Origin: Acidobacteriota bacterium | Lineage (GTDB): Bacteria > Acidobacteriota > Terriglobia > Terriglobales > Acidobacteriaceae | Reading direction: 5' to 3' | Assembly: GCA_031296115.1 (NCBI GenBank) | Contig: JARLGI010000073.1 | Coordinates: 1-64,000, forward strand | DNA length: 64,000 nt | In this document: positions 34,415 to 43,823 of the stretch, one piece after another | How the letters are laid out: the number at the start of each line of letters is the position of its first letter | Position numbering within the stretch: position 1 is the stretch's first letter | The notes under the pieces: generated by a model | What the model was told of the DNA's origin: nothing | Seen by the model: only the letters and a program-made list of their open reading frames with translations | The model's database searches: none | Made by a program: the position numbers and the translations under genes

Positions 34415-35689
34415 TTATATTACCGACAGGATTACGCACTTCAGATAATTCGTTTCTGGGACATTCAGTAGGGAGGGATGGTCTGCGGCTTGGCCGCGCT
34501 TCTCCAGTATCCGCACCCGGCGGCCAGCGTCGGCAGCGGCTGAGCCGAACATCTCGAAGAACTCGCTTTCGCTTACGTGGAACGAGCAGGAACAGGTTGC
34601 CAACACGCCACCGGGACGCAGCATCTTGAGGGCGCGTAGGTTGAGCTCTTTGTAGCCCCGCAGGGCGGTAGGGACGTTACGCTTGGTTTTGGCGAAGGCG
34701 GGCGGGTCGAGAACAACGGTGTCGTACCGGCGGCCAGCGGTGGCGTAATCCTTCAGCAGGTCGAAGGCATTGGCCTCCATCCACTCGATCTCGCCGGTTT
34801 TGTGGGCGGCGCGGTTCAATTGCTCATTCTGCTCGGCAATCTCCAGCGCAGGACGCGATGAGTCCACGGCGGTCACGCTCTGGCACACCCTTGCGAGGTG
34901 TAGCGCGAAGCCGCCCTGGTAGGTGAAGCAATCCAGGGCTTCGCCCTGCGCATAGCGTGCCGCGGCTGCGTAGTTCTCGCGCTGGTCGAGGAAGGCGCCA
35001 GTCTTCTGCCCGCCGAGGCCGTCAAAGTGAAACTGTACGCCGTTCAGGGTGAAGATGGTCGTGGCGCTCTCGCCGCGTATGAGCTGCGATTCGCGGGGCG
35101 GCAACTGCTCCAGTTCGCGGATGTGCGGATCAACGCGCTCGACCACACTCGCCCCTGGGAAATGCTTGGTGATGCAGTCCAGCACGAGCTGCCGCAGGTC
35201 ATCGCGGTCGAAGGCCTGGGTGAGCGCCTGCAGGGTGAGCACGTCGTTGTACTTGTCGAGCATGAGCCCGGGCAGCAGATCGGCCTCGCTAAAGATGACG
35301 CGGTAAGAATCGGTGTCATGCGCGACCTGTCGACGAAACTCGATGGCGTTCACCATGTGTTCGCGTAGCAGGGCAGGCAGTTGCTCCGCGCCTATGGCAT
35401 CGCTGGTCAGCAAGCGGATGGCGATCTGCGAAGAGCTGCTGTAGAGCGCTGAGCCCAGGACCCGCTTGCGTTCGTCACGCACGTGGACCAGCGAGCCGGC
35501 CAGAGCGTCGACCGGTGGGACGAGATCGGAGCGGTAGACCCACAGGTGTCCGGCGCGCAGACGTGCCGCGCCACGGTGGTTCACGGTGATGACAGGAATT
35601 GAAGCGGCCAGGAGTTCCCTCGCAGAAAAAAATTCCGGGCGGCCAGCCTTCACGCGGCCTGCCGTCGCTTCACCATCGTACTCCCGCAA
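34415..35689 (-). CDS. RlmI-like 23S rRNA (cytosine-C5)-methyltransferase
   Basis: Class I SAM methyltransferase with an N-terminal PUA domain (GHLWVYRSDLVPP, VHVRDERKRVLGSALYS), as in RlmI, which makes m5C1962 in 23S rRNA. SAM motif I is FTYQGGFALHLARVCQ followed by VTAVDSS; motif IV is VVLDPPAFAKTK; the catalytic Cys lies in LATCSCSFHVSE. GQKTGAFLDQRENY is a strong family sign. The start is uncertain: the frame opens with a TTG at 35689, a GTG occurs at 35653, and family alignment would allow a start even later. Divergent from lepA. The exact RNA target is inferred by family. Confidence 0.88.
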   Translation of the reverse strand: MREYDGEATAGRVKAGRPEFFSARELLAASIPVITVNHRGAARLRAGHLWVYRSDLVPPVDALAGSLVHVRDERKRVLGSALYSSSSQIAIRLLTSDAIGAEQLPALLREHMVNAIEFRRQVAHDTDSYRVIFSEADLLPGLMLDKYNDVLTLQALTQAFDRDDLRQLVLDCITKHFPGASVVERVDPHIRELEQLPPRESQLIRGESATTIFTLNGVQFHFDGLGGQKTGAFLDQRENYAAAARYAQGEALDCFTYQGGFALHLARVCQSVTAVDSSRPALEIAEQNEQLNRAAHKTGEIEWMEANAFDLLKDYATAGRRYDTVVLDPPAFAKTKRNVPTALRGYKELNLRALKMLRPGGVLATCSCSFHVSESEFFEMFGSAAADAGRRVRILEKRGQAADHPSLLNVPETNYLKCVILSVI

Positions 35690-35713
35690 AAGCCAGGCCG
35701 GCGTGATGTCCTG

Positions 35714-35719
35714 TAGAAT
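35714..35719 (+). promoter_or_regulatory. -10 box of lepA
   Basis: TAGAAT preceded by CTG, 24 bases before the lepA ATG. It is the same TANAAT type found before selD, pmbA, cca and the DUF721 gene, with a slightly longer leader. Confidence 0.45.
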
Positions 35720-35743
35720 CGACGTAGCGCCTGGCTAGTTCCG

Positions 35744-37543
35744 ATGGATCCATCACTTATACGAAACTTCGCGATCATCGCCCATATTGATCATGGGAAG
35801 AGCACGCTCGCCGACCGCCTGCTGGAGCTTACGGGCTCGCTGACGGCTCGCGAGATGCAGGCCCAGGTGCTGGACGCCATGGACCTGGAACGTGAGCGCG
35901 GCATCACCATCAAGGCGCACTCGGTGCGCATGCTGTACCCGGCGGCCGACGGCAAGACCTACCAGCTCAACCTGATTGACACGCCCGGACACGTGGACTT
36001 CAGCTACGAGGTCTCGCGCTCGCTGGCTTCCTGCGAAGGCGCCCTGCTGGTGGTCGACGCCTCGCAGGGTGTGGAAGCGCAGACCCTGGCCAACGCCTAC
36101 ATCGCCATCAACAACGGGCTGGAAATCATCCCGGTCATCAACAAGATTGACCTGCCCAGCGCCGACATTGAGCGCACGAAAGAGATGATTGAGGGCGCAG
36201 TCGGCCTCGACGCCTCGCACTCGCTCGCCATCAGCGCCAAGACCGGCGTCGGTGTACCGGACGTACTGGAGGCGATCGTCAAGCGCGTTCCTCCGCCGAA
36301 GGGCCGGGCCGACAATCAGTTGCAAGCGCTTATCTTCGATTCCTGGTTCGACTCCTATCGCGGCGTGGTGGTACTGGCGCGCGTGATCCAGGGTACCTTG
36401 AACAAGGGCCAGCATATTCAGCTGATGTCGAATGGCAAATCGTTCGACGTGGAAACGCTGGGCGCCTTCACGCCCAAGCCGATCGAGGTGGAGCAGTTGA
36501 CCGCCGGCGAAGTAGGCTTCCTGAGCGCCAACATCAAGAACGTGGCCGACAGCAAGATCGGCGACACCATTACCGACGACGCGCATCCGGCGATCGAGGC
36601 GCTGCCGGGCTTCCAGGAACTGAAGCCGATGGTTTTCGCCGGGCTGTACACGGTGGACGCGCATGAGCACACCGCGCTGCGCGAGGCGCTGGAAAAATTG
36701 CGGCTTAACGATTCGTCGTTCTTCTTCGAGCCGGAAAGTTCGGCCGCGCTGGGCTTCGGCTTCCGCTGCGGCTTTCTCGGACTGCTGCACATGGAGATCA
36801 TCCAAGAGCGCCTGGAGCGCGAGTTCAACCTGGAGTTGATCACTACCGCCCCCAGCGTCCGCTACCGCATCACCTTGACCGACAGCGTGGTCGAGGTGGA
36901 CAACCCGTCGCGCTGGCCGGACCCGAGCGAGATCAAGAGAATCGAGGAGCCGGTCATCCTGGCAACCATCCTGACCAACGAGGAGTACGTTGGCGGAATT
37001 CTGAAGCTGGTCGAGGAGAAGCGTGGCAAGCAGAAAACCTTCGAGTATGTCAGCTCTAACCGCGTCATGCTGAGTTACGAGTTGCCGTTGAACGAGATCG
37101 TGCTCGACTTTTACGACCGGCTCAAGACGGTGTCGCGCGGCTACGCGTCGCTGGATTATCACCTCAGCGGTACGTGGGAGTCGCCGATGATCAAACTCGA
37201 CATCCTGGTCTCGGGCGACCCGGTGGACGCTCTCTCCATCATCGTGCACCGCGACTTCGCCTACGAACGCGGCAAGGCGCTGGTCTCCAAGATGCGGCAA
37301 CTGATTCCGCGGCAGATGTTCGAGGTCGCCATCCAGGCCTCCATCGGCGCCAAGGTCATCGCCCGCGAGACCGTGCATGCCATGCGCAAGAACGTCACCG
37401 CAAAGTGTTACGGTGGCGATATCTCGCGTAAGCGCAAGCTGCTGGAGAAGCAGAAAGAAGGCAAAAAACGCATGAAGAGGATAGGGCGGGTCGACATTCC
37501 GCAGGAGGCTTTTCTTGCTGTTTTGAAGGTCGGAGAAGACTAA
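35744..37543 (+). CDS. lepA: Elongation factor 4 (LepA)
   Basis: Ribosomal GTPase that acts in initiation or back-translocation and helps under stress. The 599 residues match the family length. GTPase motifs: [16 protein letters not shown] (P-loop), [11 protein letters not shown] (switch I), [12 protein letters not shown] (switch II) and NKIDLPSAD (base recognition). The EF4-specific C-terminal domain is complete and ends with [20 protein letters not shown] and [16 protein letters not shown]. It is in a single-gene unit and divergent from the RlmI-like gene. Confidence 0.98.
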   Translation: MDPSLIRNFAIIAHIDHGKSTLADRLLELTGSLTAREMQAQVLDAMDLERERGITIKAHSVRMLYPAADGKTYQLNLIDTPGHVDFSYEVSRSLASCEGALLVVDASQGVEAQTLANAYIAINNGLEIIPVINKIDLPSADIERTKEMIEGAVGLDASHSLAISAKTGVGVPDVLEAIVKRVPPPKGRADNQLQALIFDSWFDSYRGVVVLARVIQGTLNKGQHIQLMSNGKSFDVETLGAFTPKPIEVEQLTAGEVGFLSANIKNVADSKIGDTITDDAHPAIEALPGFQELKPMVFAGLYTVDAHEHTALREALEKLRLNDSSFFFEPESSAALGFGFRCGFLGLLHMEIIQERLEREFNLELITTAPSVRYRITLTDSVVEVDNPSRWPDPSEIKRIEEPVILATILTNEEYVGGILKLVEEKRGKQKTFEYVSSNRVMLSYELPLNEIVLDFYDRLKTVSRGYASLDYHLSGTWESPMIKLDILVSGDPVDALSIIVHRDFAYERGKALVSKMRQLIPRQMFEVAIQASIGAKVIARETVHAMRKNVTAKCYGGDISRKRKLLEKQKEGKKRMKRIGRVDIPQEAFLAVLKVGED

Positions 37544-37900
37544 CTCCGCTGCGAAATACGGCATTTTGTGCAAAACCTCTGACTGTGGGCACCCATGCCC
37601 GGCCAGCCCGAATTACTCACGGAATATTTACATATCTGCTAACCCCCGAGTTATCTGTCGCTTAAACTGCATCAGCCGTGGGGCAACTGGCGGTAAGTCG
37701 CTGCAAAAGCACGATCTGGAAATGGGTCGGCACCGCCTTGCACAAAGTTTTCCACAGAGCAAAAAGCTCCGCAAAGGCAGCCCCTTCGCGCCAACGACGG
37801 GCATTCGTGATGACAATTCGAGAGTTATGCAGGGGCCCTCTCAGCGCAAAAACAAAGCCCGCCCGGATGTGCGGCCTTCCAAGCAAATCTTCGCTGAGCC
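37544..37900. other. Intergenic region with a half TTGTCAT repeat
   Basis: 357 bases between the convergent lepA and skp genes. No convincing gene. Read on the minus strand from about 37817 down to 37770 it matches the left half of the element at 27612: GAATTGTCATCACGA, then GCCCG, then TTGGCGCGA and CTGC. The left part (37590-37680) shows no feature I can name. Confidence 0.5.
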
Positions 37901-38614
37901 TTACTGCGCTGGTGGCTTGGTGGTGGTGGAAGCAGCCGGCTTGGGAGCCGTTGTACTCGGCGTGGTCCGTGCTGGCGCGCTGCCGGCACTACCCGCCGGC
38001 TTCGCTCCTGCCGGGGCCGCGACCCCAGACTGCGCGTTGTAGGCATCGACGATATTCTTGGTCAGGTCCACCGACTGCGTGGCCCAAAGGAGCGGACCCT
38101 GCGGCCAGGGATTCGAAGAGTCGAGCAGCAATCCGTAGTTATTGGACTTCGCGTACTTGTCGATCACCGGCGCCATCTTCTGCAGGATGCGCTGCGCAAT
38201 CTCGTTCTGCTGTTGTTGGAATTCATTCTGCGCATCCTCAGCCTGGCGCTGCAGCGTCTTCTGCTTGCTCTCGATGGACTTCACCAGGTTGTTGCGGGCG
38301 TCCTCATTCATCTTGTCGCCCTGGGTGTTGAGCTGCTTCTTCAGGTTCTCAACTTCGGTGTTGAGATTTTGCAGTTCGTTACGGCGAGGCTCGAATTTCT
38401 TCTGCAACGCTTCGAAGTCGCGCGCGCCCTCATTGGTACCGACGATGGCCTGCTGAATATCGATGATGCCGACTTTGACACCGCCCGAGGTGGAGGCCGC
38501 TGTGGTGGATGTGGCAGCTGCGCCGCCGCCTTGGGCAGTCGAGCCGGTTTGGGCCAGAGACGCCATCGCCAGGACGACGGCGAACACGGCGCTTCCTATG
38601 AACGTGCGCTTCAT
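37901..38614 (-). CDS. skp: Skp/OmpH family periplasmic chaperone
   Basis: Chaperone that holds unfolded outer-membrane proteins in the periplasm before BamA inserts them. The 237-residue precursor has a signal peptide (TFIGSAVFAVVLAMASLA then QTG). A short Ala/Thr/Gly linker precedes KVGIIDIQQAIVGTNEG, the beta core, followed by two long coiled-coil arms (residues about 70-140, such as NEFQQQQNEIAQRILQKMAP at their end). The C-terminal 40 residues are a Pro/Ala/Thr tail absent from E. coli Skp. The start at 38614 is fixed by the signal peptide. It shares direction with bamA but is some 870 bases away. Confidence 0.9.
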   Translation of the reverse strand: MKRTFIGSAVFAVVLAMASLAQTGSTAQGGGAAATSTTAASTSGGVKVGIIDIQQAIVGTNEGARDFEALQKKFEPRRNELQNLNTEVENLKKQLNTQGDKMNEDARNNLVKSIESKQKTLQRQAEDAQNEFQQQQNEIAQRILQKMAPVIDKYAKSNNYGLLLDSSNPWPQGPLLWATQSVDLTKNIVDAYNAQSGVAAPAGAKPAGSAGSAPARTTPSTTAPKPAASTTTKPPAQ

Positions 38615-38827
38615 TGAGTTGGTGTAGCTCCTTGAACTGCTCCGGGAATTTGTCAGGTCTCCCAACGATGAACGCGATGAGCTGCGCTCTGCCTGGACAG
38701 CCGGGAACAACGCTCTGCGTGAGGGCAGAATCGCCGCGATCCCTGGCCGGAAAATTCGGCGGTGCGGATTCTTAAATTATAGGGAATCGTGCGGGTTAGC
38801 GTCAAACCGGCGGAGCGATGGTAATGC

Positions 38828-38995
38828 TCAGTGCTTCGTCAATACAACGTAAAGGAAATACGCAGCCACGAGCCAGAGAAGAACGCCTTCGCAGCGCAGG
38901 TATGTCGGATACCAGGACTTCCACACAAAGCTCGCAGTCGGCAACGCCCGAAGCAGCTTGTACTTTCCGTGGTTTCTTCGCCCTTCTTCGACCAT
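38828..38995 (-). CDS. Possible 55-residue membrane peptide
   Basis: A short frame from an ATG at 38995: basic N-terminus (VEEGRRNHGKYKLLRALP), then SFVWKSWYPTYLRCEG and one strong hydrophobic helix (VLLWLVAAYFLYVVLTKH) at the end. The helix looks protein-like, but no ribosome site is present and it overlaps other short frames. It may be the tail of a decayed gene. Confidence 0.25.
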   Translation of the reverse strand: MVEEGRRNHGKYKLLRALPTASFVWKSWYPTYLRCEGVLLWLVAAYFLYVVLTKH

Positions 38996-39080
38996 TGCGC
39001 TTGTGCTGAACAGCCGCCGCTATCCAGCCACCGCACACAGAATCGTCATTGCGACCCAGACGATCTTGAACGGTATCATG

Positions 39081-39368
39081 TCAGTATTCGTTCCACGCGT
39101 GGATCCATAGGGCAACTGCAAACCCCGGTATCGTGTAGAGAAGAGTATTCAGTATCGTAATCAACACCCACCCGAAAATCACGGTCGCCGCAGGCGCTTG
39201 ATCCATGGCTACCCTCAAGAAGATGGGCGGGCAGAGGTATAAGCACCACAAAGGAGGCATGCCAGAATGGCTCGAATGGTGTGTGATAGCCAGCCACGCC
39301 ATCAGCAGGGCGGGCATGATGAATCCCAGTCCAGCAAATGCGGCTACGATACGTAACGTTATTCGCAC
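39081..39368 (-). CDS. Small membrane protein, unknown
   Basis: A 95-residue protein with three probable membrane helices: ITLRIVAAFAGLGFIMPALL, MPPLWCLYLCPPIFLRVAM and ATVIFGWVLITILNTLLYTI. No family recognised. The start is a GTG with AGG close upstream. The regular helix spacing supports a real gene; it stands alone between skp and bamA on the same strand. Confidence 0.5.
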   Translation of the reverse strand: MRITLRIVAAFAGLGFIMPALLMAWLAITHHSSHSGMPPLWCLYLCPPIFLRVAMDQAPAATVIFGWVLITILNTLLYTIPGFAVALWIHAWNEY

Positions 39369-39487
39369 CTGTCAGTTGCCCCCGTCCGGATGCCTACAGC
39401 ATAAGGCTTTTGTCAATCCGCGTCGAGGCGCCTTGCAAAGCCATTGCCGGCCGCTTTGCAGCTGGGGCCAGTCCTCATACGTTCTGG

Positions 39488-42202
39488 CTAGAAGGTGGTG
39501 GCGACGGTGAAGCGGAAGGTCTTGCGCGGCTCGCGCAGCAAATAGCTCGGCTGATAAATCGATACCGCCTGGGCGTAGGTATAGTTGCCAGCCGCGCCCG
39601 CCGGGAACATGGAGCGCGTGATCGGCGTCGGCGAAGTGACATATTCGTCGATGCGCAGCGGGTTGTAGGCGTAGTAAATGCGGAACGGCGCATTCACGAT
39701 CGGCATGATGACCTGGAGTTCCAGACCCGTGGACATGCGTGGCTGATAGTTGGTCCCGGAGATCGGTTTCAGTTCAGGTGTAAACGGAATGGTGGAACCG
39801 CCGGCGCAGGTGTAGGTGGGCGTCAAGGTTGGACAGCCGAAGACCGTGGTCTGCAGGGTGGTGACCTGCGGGCCCGCAATCCGCAATTGCGACTGGTTCG
39901 AGATGAAGTCCATTCCGGTGTCGACGAAGGCCGCGATGGTCACCGGGCCGACAATAGGCACGCGGTATTCGATGTTGTTGACGAAGTTGGTGTCGCCGCC
40001 GGGGAAGATGACCGTCTCGGTCGGGATCGTGATCGTGTACGCGCCTTGGCGCGGGTTCGCCGGGTTCAAGGGAACCACCGTCCCGTCCGGGTTTAGCAGC
40101 GGAATCGTTACTCCCCCCGGGAAGAACGTTGCCGGCGAGATAGCGCGAATGTCGAAGCCGCGGACGTCGGTATCGCCGCCCATGTAGAAGCGGTCAAACG
40201 GCGGTGCCACCTGCCCGCCGTATCCTGTGATCCAAGAACCCAGCAGCCGGAACCCTAAGGTGTTACGCCCCTTCTGCACGGGGACGAACTTCTTGTACTC
40301 AGCCACTGGTTTGATGTAGCGCACATTGCCACCCAGACCGGCAAATTCAGTCGCAATGTAGAAACTCTGGCCAGAGTGAGGGCGTGACGGGTTGTCAATC
40401 CGGTTATACGAGAAGTTCGGCACGATCTTGCTGGTAACAATCCCCTGCAGCGCGTTCGGCCCGGAGATGCCACGGAAGGCCAGGGTCTGGAAATAGTTCT
40501 GCGAAGCTGTGCTGTAGGCCGTGACCGACGAATCATCCAGGGCGTAGGTTATGCCGACGCGCTTGAACGAGCGCTTGATGGGATAGGCCAGGGAAGTGGT
40601 GAAGCCGGTGCTCGTCTGGGTGAAGTTCTGCAACAGCGCCTGGTAGCTGGCCGGCAGATTCACCGTCTGATTGAGCTGGATTTGCGTCAGCGCCGCCTGG
40701 TTGTAGTTATAGCTGTTGTGATACACCGACCAGGAAAACTGCAGCGGGCGGTCAAACAGATAGGGCTGGGTGAAAGCCAGCGTCTCGTTCTTCTGGTACT
40801 GGCCCACCTGGAATTGCACACTTAACGACTCGCCCTTGCCGAACAGATTGTTGGTGGTGTAGTTCAGCCCAATGAACGCGCCCGAAAGCCCGCTGACGCC
40901 GCCGGTCAGGCCGATGCTGTTCTTGCCCTTTTCCTTGACCTTCAGGGTGATGTCAACCGTGGCTTCCTGCACGTTCTGCTTGATCTCGGAGTCCTGCTCC
41001 GGCTTCAACGGCTCGAAGTATTGCAGCTGATTCAAGCGCAGCAGGCTCAGTTCCCAGAGGTTGCCGTTGTAGACCTGGCCTTCTTCCAGCGCCAGCTCGC
41101 GGCGGATGACCTTGTCGCGCGTCGTGGTGTTACCCTGGAACTCAATGCGGCGGACATAGAACTGCTTACCTTCGTCAAGGTCGATGCGCAGGCTGATCGT
41201 CTTCTTTTCGTCGTCCGGATCGGTATTGGGTACCGGAGTGAAGTTGATGTAACCCAGCTGGGCATAAGCCTTGCGCAGGGCCTCCAGTCCTTTACGGATC
41301 GCCTCGGTATCGAAAATGTCGCCATCCTTGATTTTGAACAGCGCGCGCAAACCCGCGGTGTTGGTGACAGCCTTGTTGCCGCTGAAGGTGATGTCCTTCA
41401 GCCGGTAGCGCTGGCCTTCCTCAACCGGAATGGTGATGTCGACCGCCTTGCCGGGCGACTTCTTCCATGGCATGTACCACACGAAGCCGCTGGTGTCGTG
41501 AATCTGGGTCTTGGGATCGGCGACCAGCGCCTTGAAGTATCCCTTGGTCTGGTAGAAGTAGCGCACGCGCTCGGCGTCTTCGTTGAGCTTGGTCGAGTCG
41601 TAGGTGCGCGGGAACAGGCTTTCCAGAAAGATGGAGTGCGGAATACCGATCGGCTTCAGGTTCTTCATGGCGCTTTGCAGCTCACGATTGCTGAGCGCCT
41701 TGTTGCCTTCAAACTTGATCTTGCCGACCTTGACCTTGGGCCCTTCCTTCACCACGAACGTCAGGCTGACCGACGCGGGAGGAATGGGACGCACCTCGGA
41801 ACGAACGGTGGCGAACTGGTGACCGTGCGCCGCCAGCAGCTCCTTGATGACGACTTCGGCGCGTTTCACTTTGGTCGGATCGTACTGGCTTTCCTGGGTG
41901 AGGCCGACCTTGCGTTCCTTGAATTTGTCGAGAACGTCGCTCTGCGAGACCGTACTCAGGCCCGTGTACTTGATCTCGCGGATGGTCGGCTTTTCCTTGA
42001 CGTAGACGTGGATGATCCATCCCTTGGTGGATTCCTCCCGCTCAATGCGCAGGTCGTCGAAGTACCCGGTGTTCCACAGCGAGTTGAAGTCCCGCTCCAG
42101 CGCCGCCTGGTCGTAGACATCACCGGGCCGGGTGAACATGCGCGCGCGAATCGTGTCGGCCGGAATGCGCCGATTGCCGTGGATGACTATGCTCGCCACC
42201 AC
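39488..42202 (-). CDS. bamA: Outer-membrane assembly factor BamA (Omp85)
   Basis: Core of the BAM complex that folds beta-barrel proteins into the outer membrane. The visible frame codes 904 residues: POTRA repeats from VASIVIHGNRRIPADTI to about residue 400 (others start at IREIKYTGLSTVSQ, VKVGKIKFEGNKALSN, RLKDITFSGNKAVTN, YVRRIEFQGNTTTRDKV), then a barrel with GGDTDVRGFDIR near the end and a C-terminal RFTVATTF (aromatic last residue). 42202 is only the first ordinary start codon (GTG) and falls inside the first POTRA strand. The same frame stays open 42 more codons to an ATT at 42328 and codes a signal peptide there (ISFLLALLLLAGTCVAQQE). So the true N-terminus lies upstream, by a rare ATT start or by a frameshift. 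Confidence 0.95.
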   Translation of the reverse strand: MVASIVIHGNRRIPADTIRARMFTRPGDVYDQAALERDFNSLWNTGYFDDLRIEREESTKGWIIHVYVKEKPTIREIKYTGLSTVSQSDVLDKFKERKVGLTQESQYDPTKVKRAEVVIKELLAAHGHQFATVRSEVRPIPPASVSLTFVVKEGPKVKVGKIKFEGNKALSNRELQSAMKNLKPIGIPHSIFLESLFPRTYDSTKLNEDAERVRYFYQTKGYFKALVADPKTQIHDTSGFVWYMPWKKSPGKAVDITIPVEEGQRYRLKDITFSGNKAVTNTAGLRALFKIKDGDIFDTEAIRKGLEALRKAYAQLGYINFTPVPNTDPDDEKKTISLRIDLDEGKQFYVRRIEFQGNTTTRDKVIRRELALEEGQVYNGNLWELSLLRLNQLQYFEPLKPEQDSEIKQNVQEATVDITLKVKEKGKNSIGLTGGVSGLSGAFIGLNYTTNNLFGKGESLSVQFQVGQYQKNETLAFTQPYLFDRPLQFSWSVYHNSYNYNQAALTQIQLNQTVNLPASYQALLQNFTQTSTGFTTSLAYPIKRSFKRVGITYALDDSSVTAYSTASQNYFQTLAFRGISGPNALQGIVTSKIVPNFSYNRIDNPSRPHSGQSFYIATEFAGLGGNVRYIKPVAEYKKFVPVQKGRNTLGFRLLGSWITGYGGQVAPPFDRFYMGGDTDVRGFDIRAISPATFFPGGVTIPLLNPDGTVVPLNPANPRQGAYTITIPTETVIFPGGDTNFVNNIEYRVPIVGPVTIAAFVDTGMDFISNQSQLRIAGPQVTTLQTTVFGCPTLTPTYTCAGGSTIPFTPELKPISGTNYQPRMSTGLELQVIMPIVNAPFRIYYAYNPLRIDEYVTSPTPITRSMFPAGAAGNYTYAQAVSIYQPSYLLREPRKTFRFTVATTF

Positions 42203-42544
42203 CTCCTGCTGTGCAACGCATGTGCCCGCGAGGAGGAGAAGAGCTAGAAGGAAGCTAATCGCCGTGGCGCAACAGCGGGCCCCGCGGAGGAAACGGGCCG
42301 CGGGTCTTACCTGAAGATGGCAAGAAATGACGAAACCTCAGTACCAGTTGATGAAAGCGCAATTATACGGTACGGGAGCGCTCTCCGTGTAACCGCGCGG
42401 TCCCCTGTTCCCTGCCGGACGGCTACCCTAACCCTCGCTGCGACAGGAAGTTTCGCGCCGCTGGCCTCGACCAGCCACCGTGGCCGCCGTCAACCGTGTT
42501 GCCTTGAGCGCGGCTGCGGGACACGGCCCGGCGCATCCGGTTGC

Positions 42545-42550
42545 TAGAAT
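42545..42550 (+). promoter_or_regulatory. -10 box of selD (leaderless type)
   Basis: TAGAAT preceded by TTGC, eight bases before the ATG at 42559. With normal spacing, transcription would start at or within two bases of the start codon. Confidence 0.55.
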
Positions 42551-42558
42551 GAATCTGC

Positions 42559-43608
42559 ATGTCCGAAGTCAAGACAACGCGCCTCACGGAGATGGTGAAA
42601 GCCGCGGGTTGAGCCAGCAAGCTAAGTCCGGCGGTGCTGGACTCGGTGCTTGGGAAATTAGCCCGGCAACACGACCCCAACGTGCTCGTCGGCTTTGATA
42701 CCGCCGACGACGCCGGAGTGTATCAACTCACGCCCGAGCTGGCGTTGGTGCAGACAGTGGACTTCTTCACCCCCATCGTGGACGATCCCTACATCTTTGG
42801 CCAGATTGCCGCCACCAACGCGTTGAGCGACGTCTACGCCATGGGCGGCAAGCCGCTGAGTGCTTTGACCCTGGTGTGCTTCCCCGACCTCGGCGATGTG
42901 AGAATCCTGGAAGAAATGCTGGCCGGCGGATTGTCGAAGATGGTGGAAGCCAACTGCACCGTCATCGGCGGGCATAGCATTCGCGATGACGAGATGAAGC
43001 TGGGATACTCCGTGACCGGCACCGTGCATCCCAAGAAAGTGCTGGCGAACAGCGGGGCGAAGGCCGGCGACCGGCTCATCTTCACCAAGGCCATCGGTAC
43101 CGGCGTAATCTCCACCGCCATCAAGCGCGGCAAGGCCCAGCTTGCCTGGATACGCGACGCGGTGCGCTCCATGACCACGCTGAACAAAGCAGCCGCCGAG
43201 GTGGTCACCAGCTGTTTCGAGGTGCATGGCATGACGGACGTGACCGGCTTCGGCGTGATCGGCCATGCGCGCGAGATGGCCCGCGGCTCCGGCGTTAGCC
43301 TGCGTATCCTCGCATCGCGGGTGCGCCTGCTGGAGGGCGCGCTGGAATGTGTCCGCTCCGGCCATGTGCCCGGTGGGCTAAACGCCAATCGCAAGTTCGC
43401 CGAGGATTGCGTGGAGTATGCCAACGACGTGCCACAGGAAGTTCGCACCCTGTTGTACGACCCGCAGACGGCAGGGGGCCTGCTGATCGCGGTGGCGGAA
43501 TCCGATTCCGCCCGCCTGCTCGCCCAGTTGCACGACGCGAGCGTGGACGCCGCCGAAATCGGTGAAGTGGTGGAGAAGCAGAAGCCGCTGATAGCGGTGA
43601 CGGCCTGA
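42559..43608 (+). CDS. selD: Selenide, water dikinase, itself a selenoprotein (in-frame TGA)
   Basis: Makes selenophosphate from selenide and ATP for Sec-tRNA and selenouridine synthesis. A scan that treats TGA as stop starts only at a GTG at 42634, but the true start is the ATG at 42559: MSEVKTTRLTEMVKAAG, then TGA (42610-42612), then ASKLSPAVLDSVLGKLA. This matches the SelD glycine loop in which the active residue is Cys or Sec with Lys three places later (C17/K20 in E. coli; Sec18/K21 here). A hairpin right after the TGA can be the SECIS. The rest is complete: GFDTADDAGVY, VDFFTPIVDDPYIFGQIAA, DVYAMGGKPLSAL, VIGGHSIRDDEMKLGYSVTG and YDPQTAGGLL. 349 residues in all. Confidence 0.93.
42610..42640 (+). 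promoter_or_regulatory. Sec TGA codon and candidate bacterial SECIS hairpin
   Basis: TGA at 42610-42612, then an outer stem CCAGCA (42614-42619) with TGCTGG (42635-42640), an inner stem GCT (42621-42623) with GGC (42630-42632), and a loop AAGTCC holding a G and a U. The place directly after the UGA is where bacterial SelB-binding hairpins lie. Confidence 0.6.
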
Positions 43609-43635
43609 ATTCGTCGCTCTGCTTCGTTCTTGTGC

Positions 43636-43738
43636 TTGTCATCCCGACCGAGCGGCTTTCAAGCCGCGAGCGGAGGGACCTGCTTTCCCGCGCAATCTGC
43701 ACAACAGCAGATGCCTCGCTTCGCTCGTCATGACAATT
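43636..43738. repeat. TTGTCAT-family inverted-repeat element (103 bp)
   Basis: Left end TTGTCATCCCGACCGAGCGG, right end CGCTTCGCTCGTCATGACAATT (two overlapping halves pair with the left end: TTGTCAT and ATGACAA). An internal hairpin GCGGCTT TC AAGCCGC lies at 43652-43667. The left half matches 22785-22832 closely. It fills the gap between selD and pmbA. Confidence 0.75.
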
Positions 43739-43805
43739 CCAAAAGGCGGTCCCATCTGGATTTCTGACCACCTGCCGCTATCCCGCATCGAATCCAATAA
43801 CCGTT

Positions 43806-43811
43806 TAGAAT
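43806..43811 (+). promoter_or_regulatory. -10 box of pmbA
   Basis: TAGAAT followed by C, 12 bases before the pmbA ATG, which leaves a leader of about five bases and no ribosome site. Confidence 0.5.
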
Positions 43812-43823
43812 CGTTCTGACCTC

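Noticed and set aside
34273-34430. CIRCE element before hsp20
   Set aside because: No TTAGCACTC / GAGTGCTAA inverted pair with a 9-base gap is present; only a lone GAGTGC-like match.
35753-37573. 606-residue frame on the strand opposite lepA
   Set aside because: A typical shadow of a conserved GC-rich gene; its product is His/Val/Gly-rich without any family sign.
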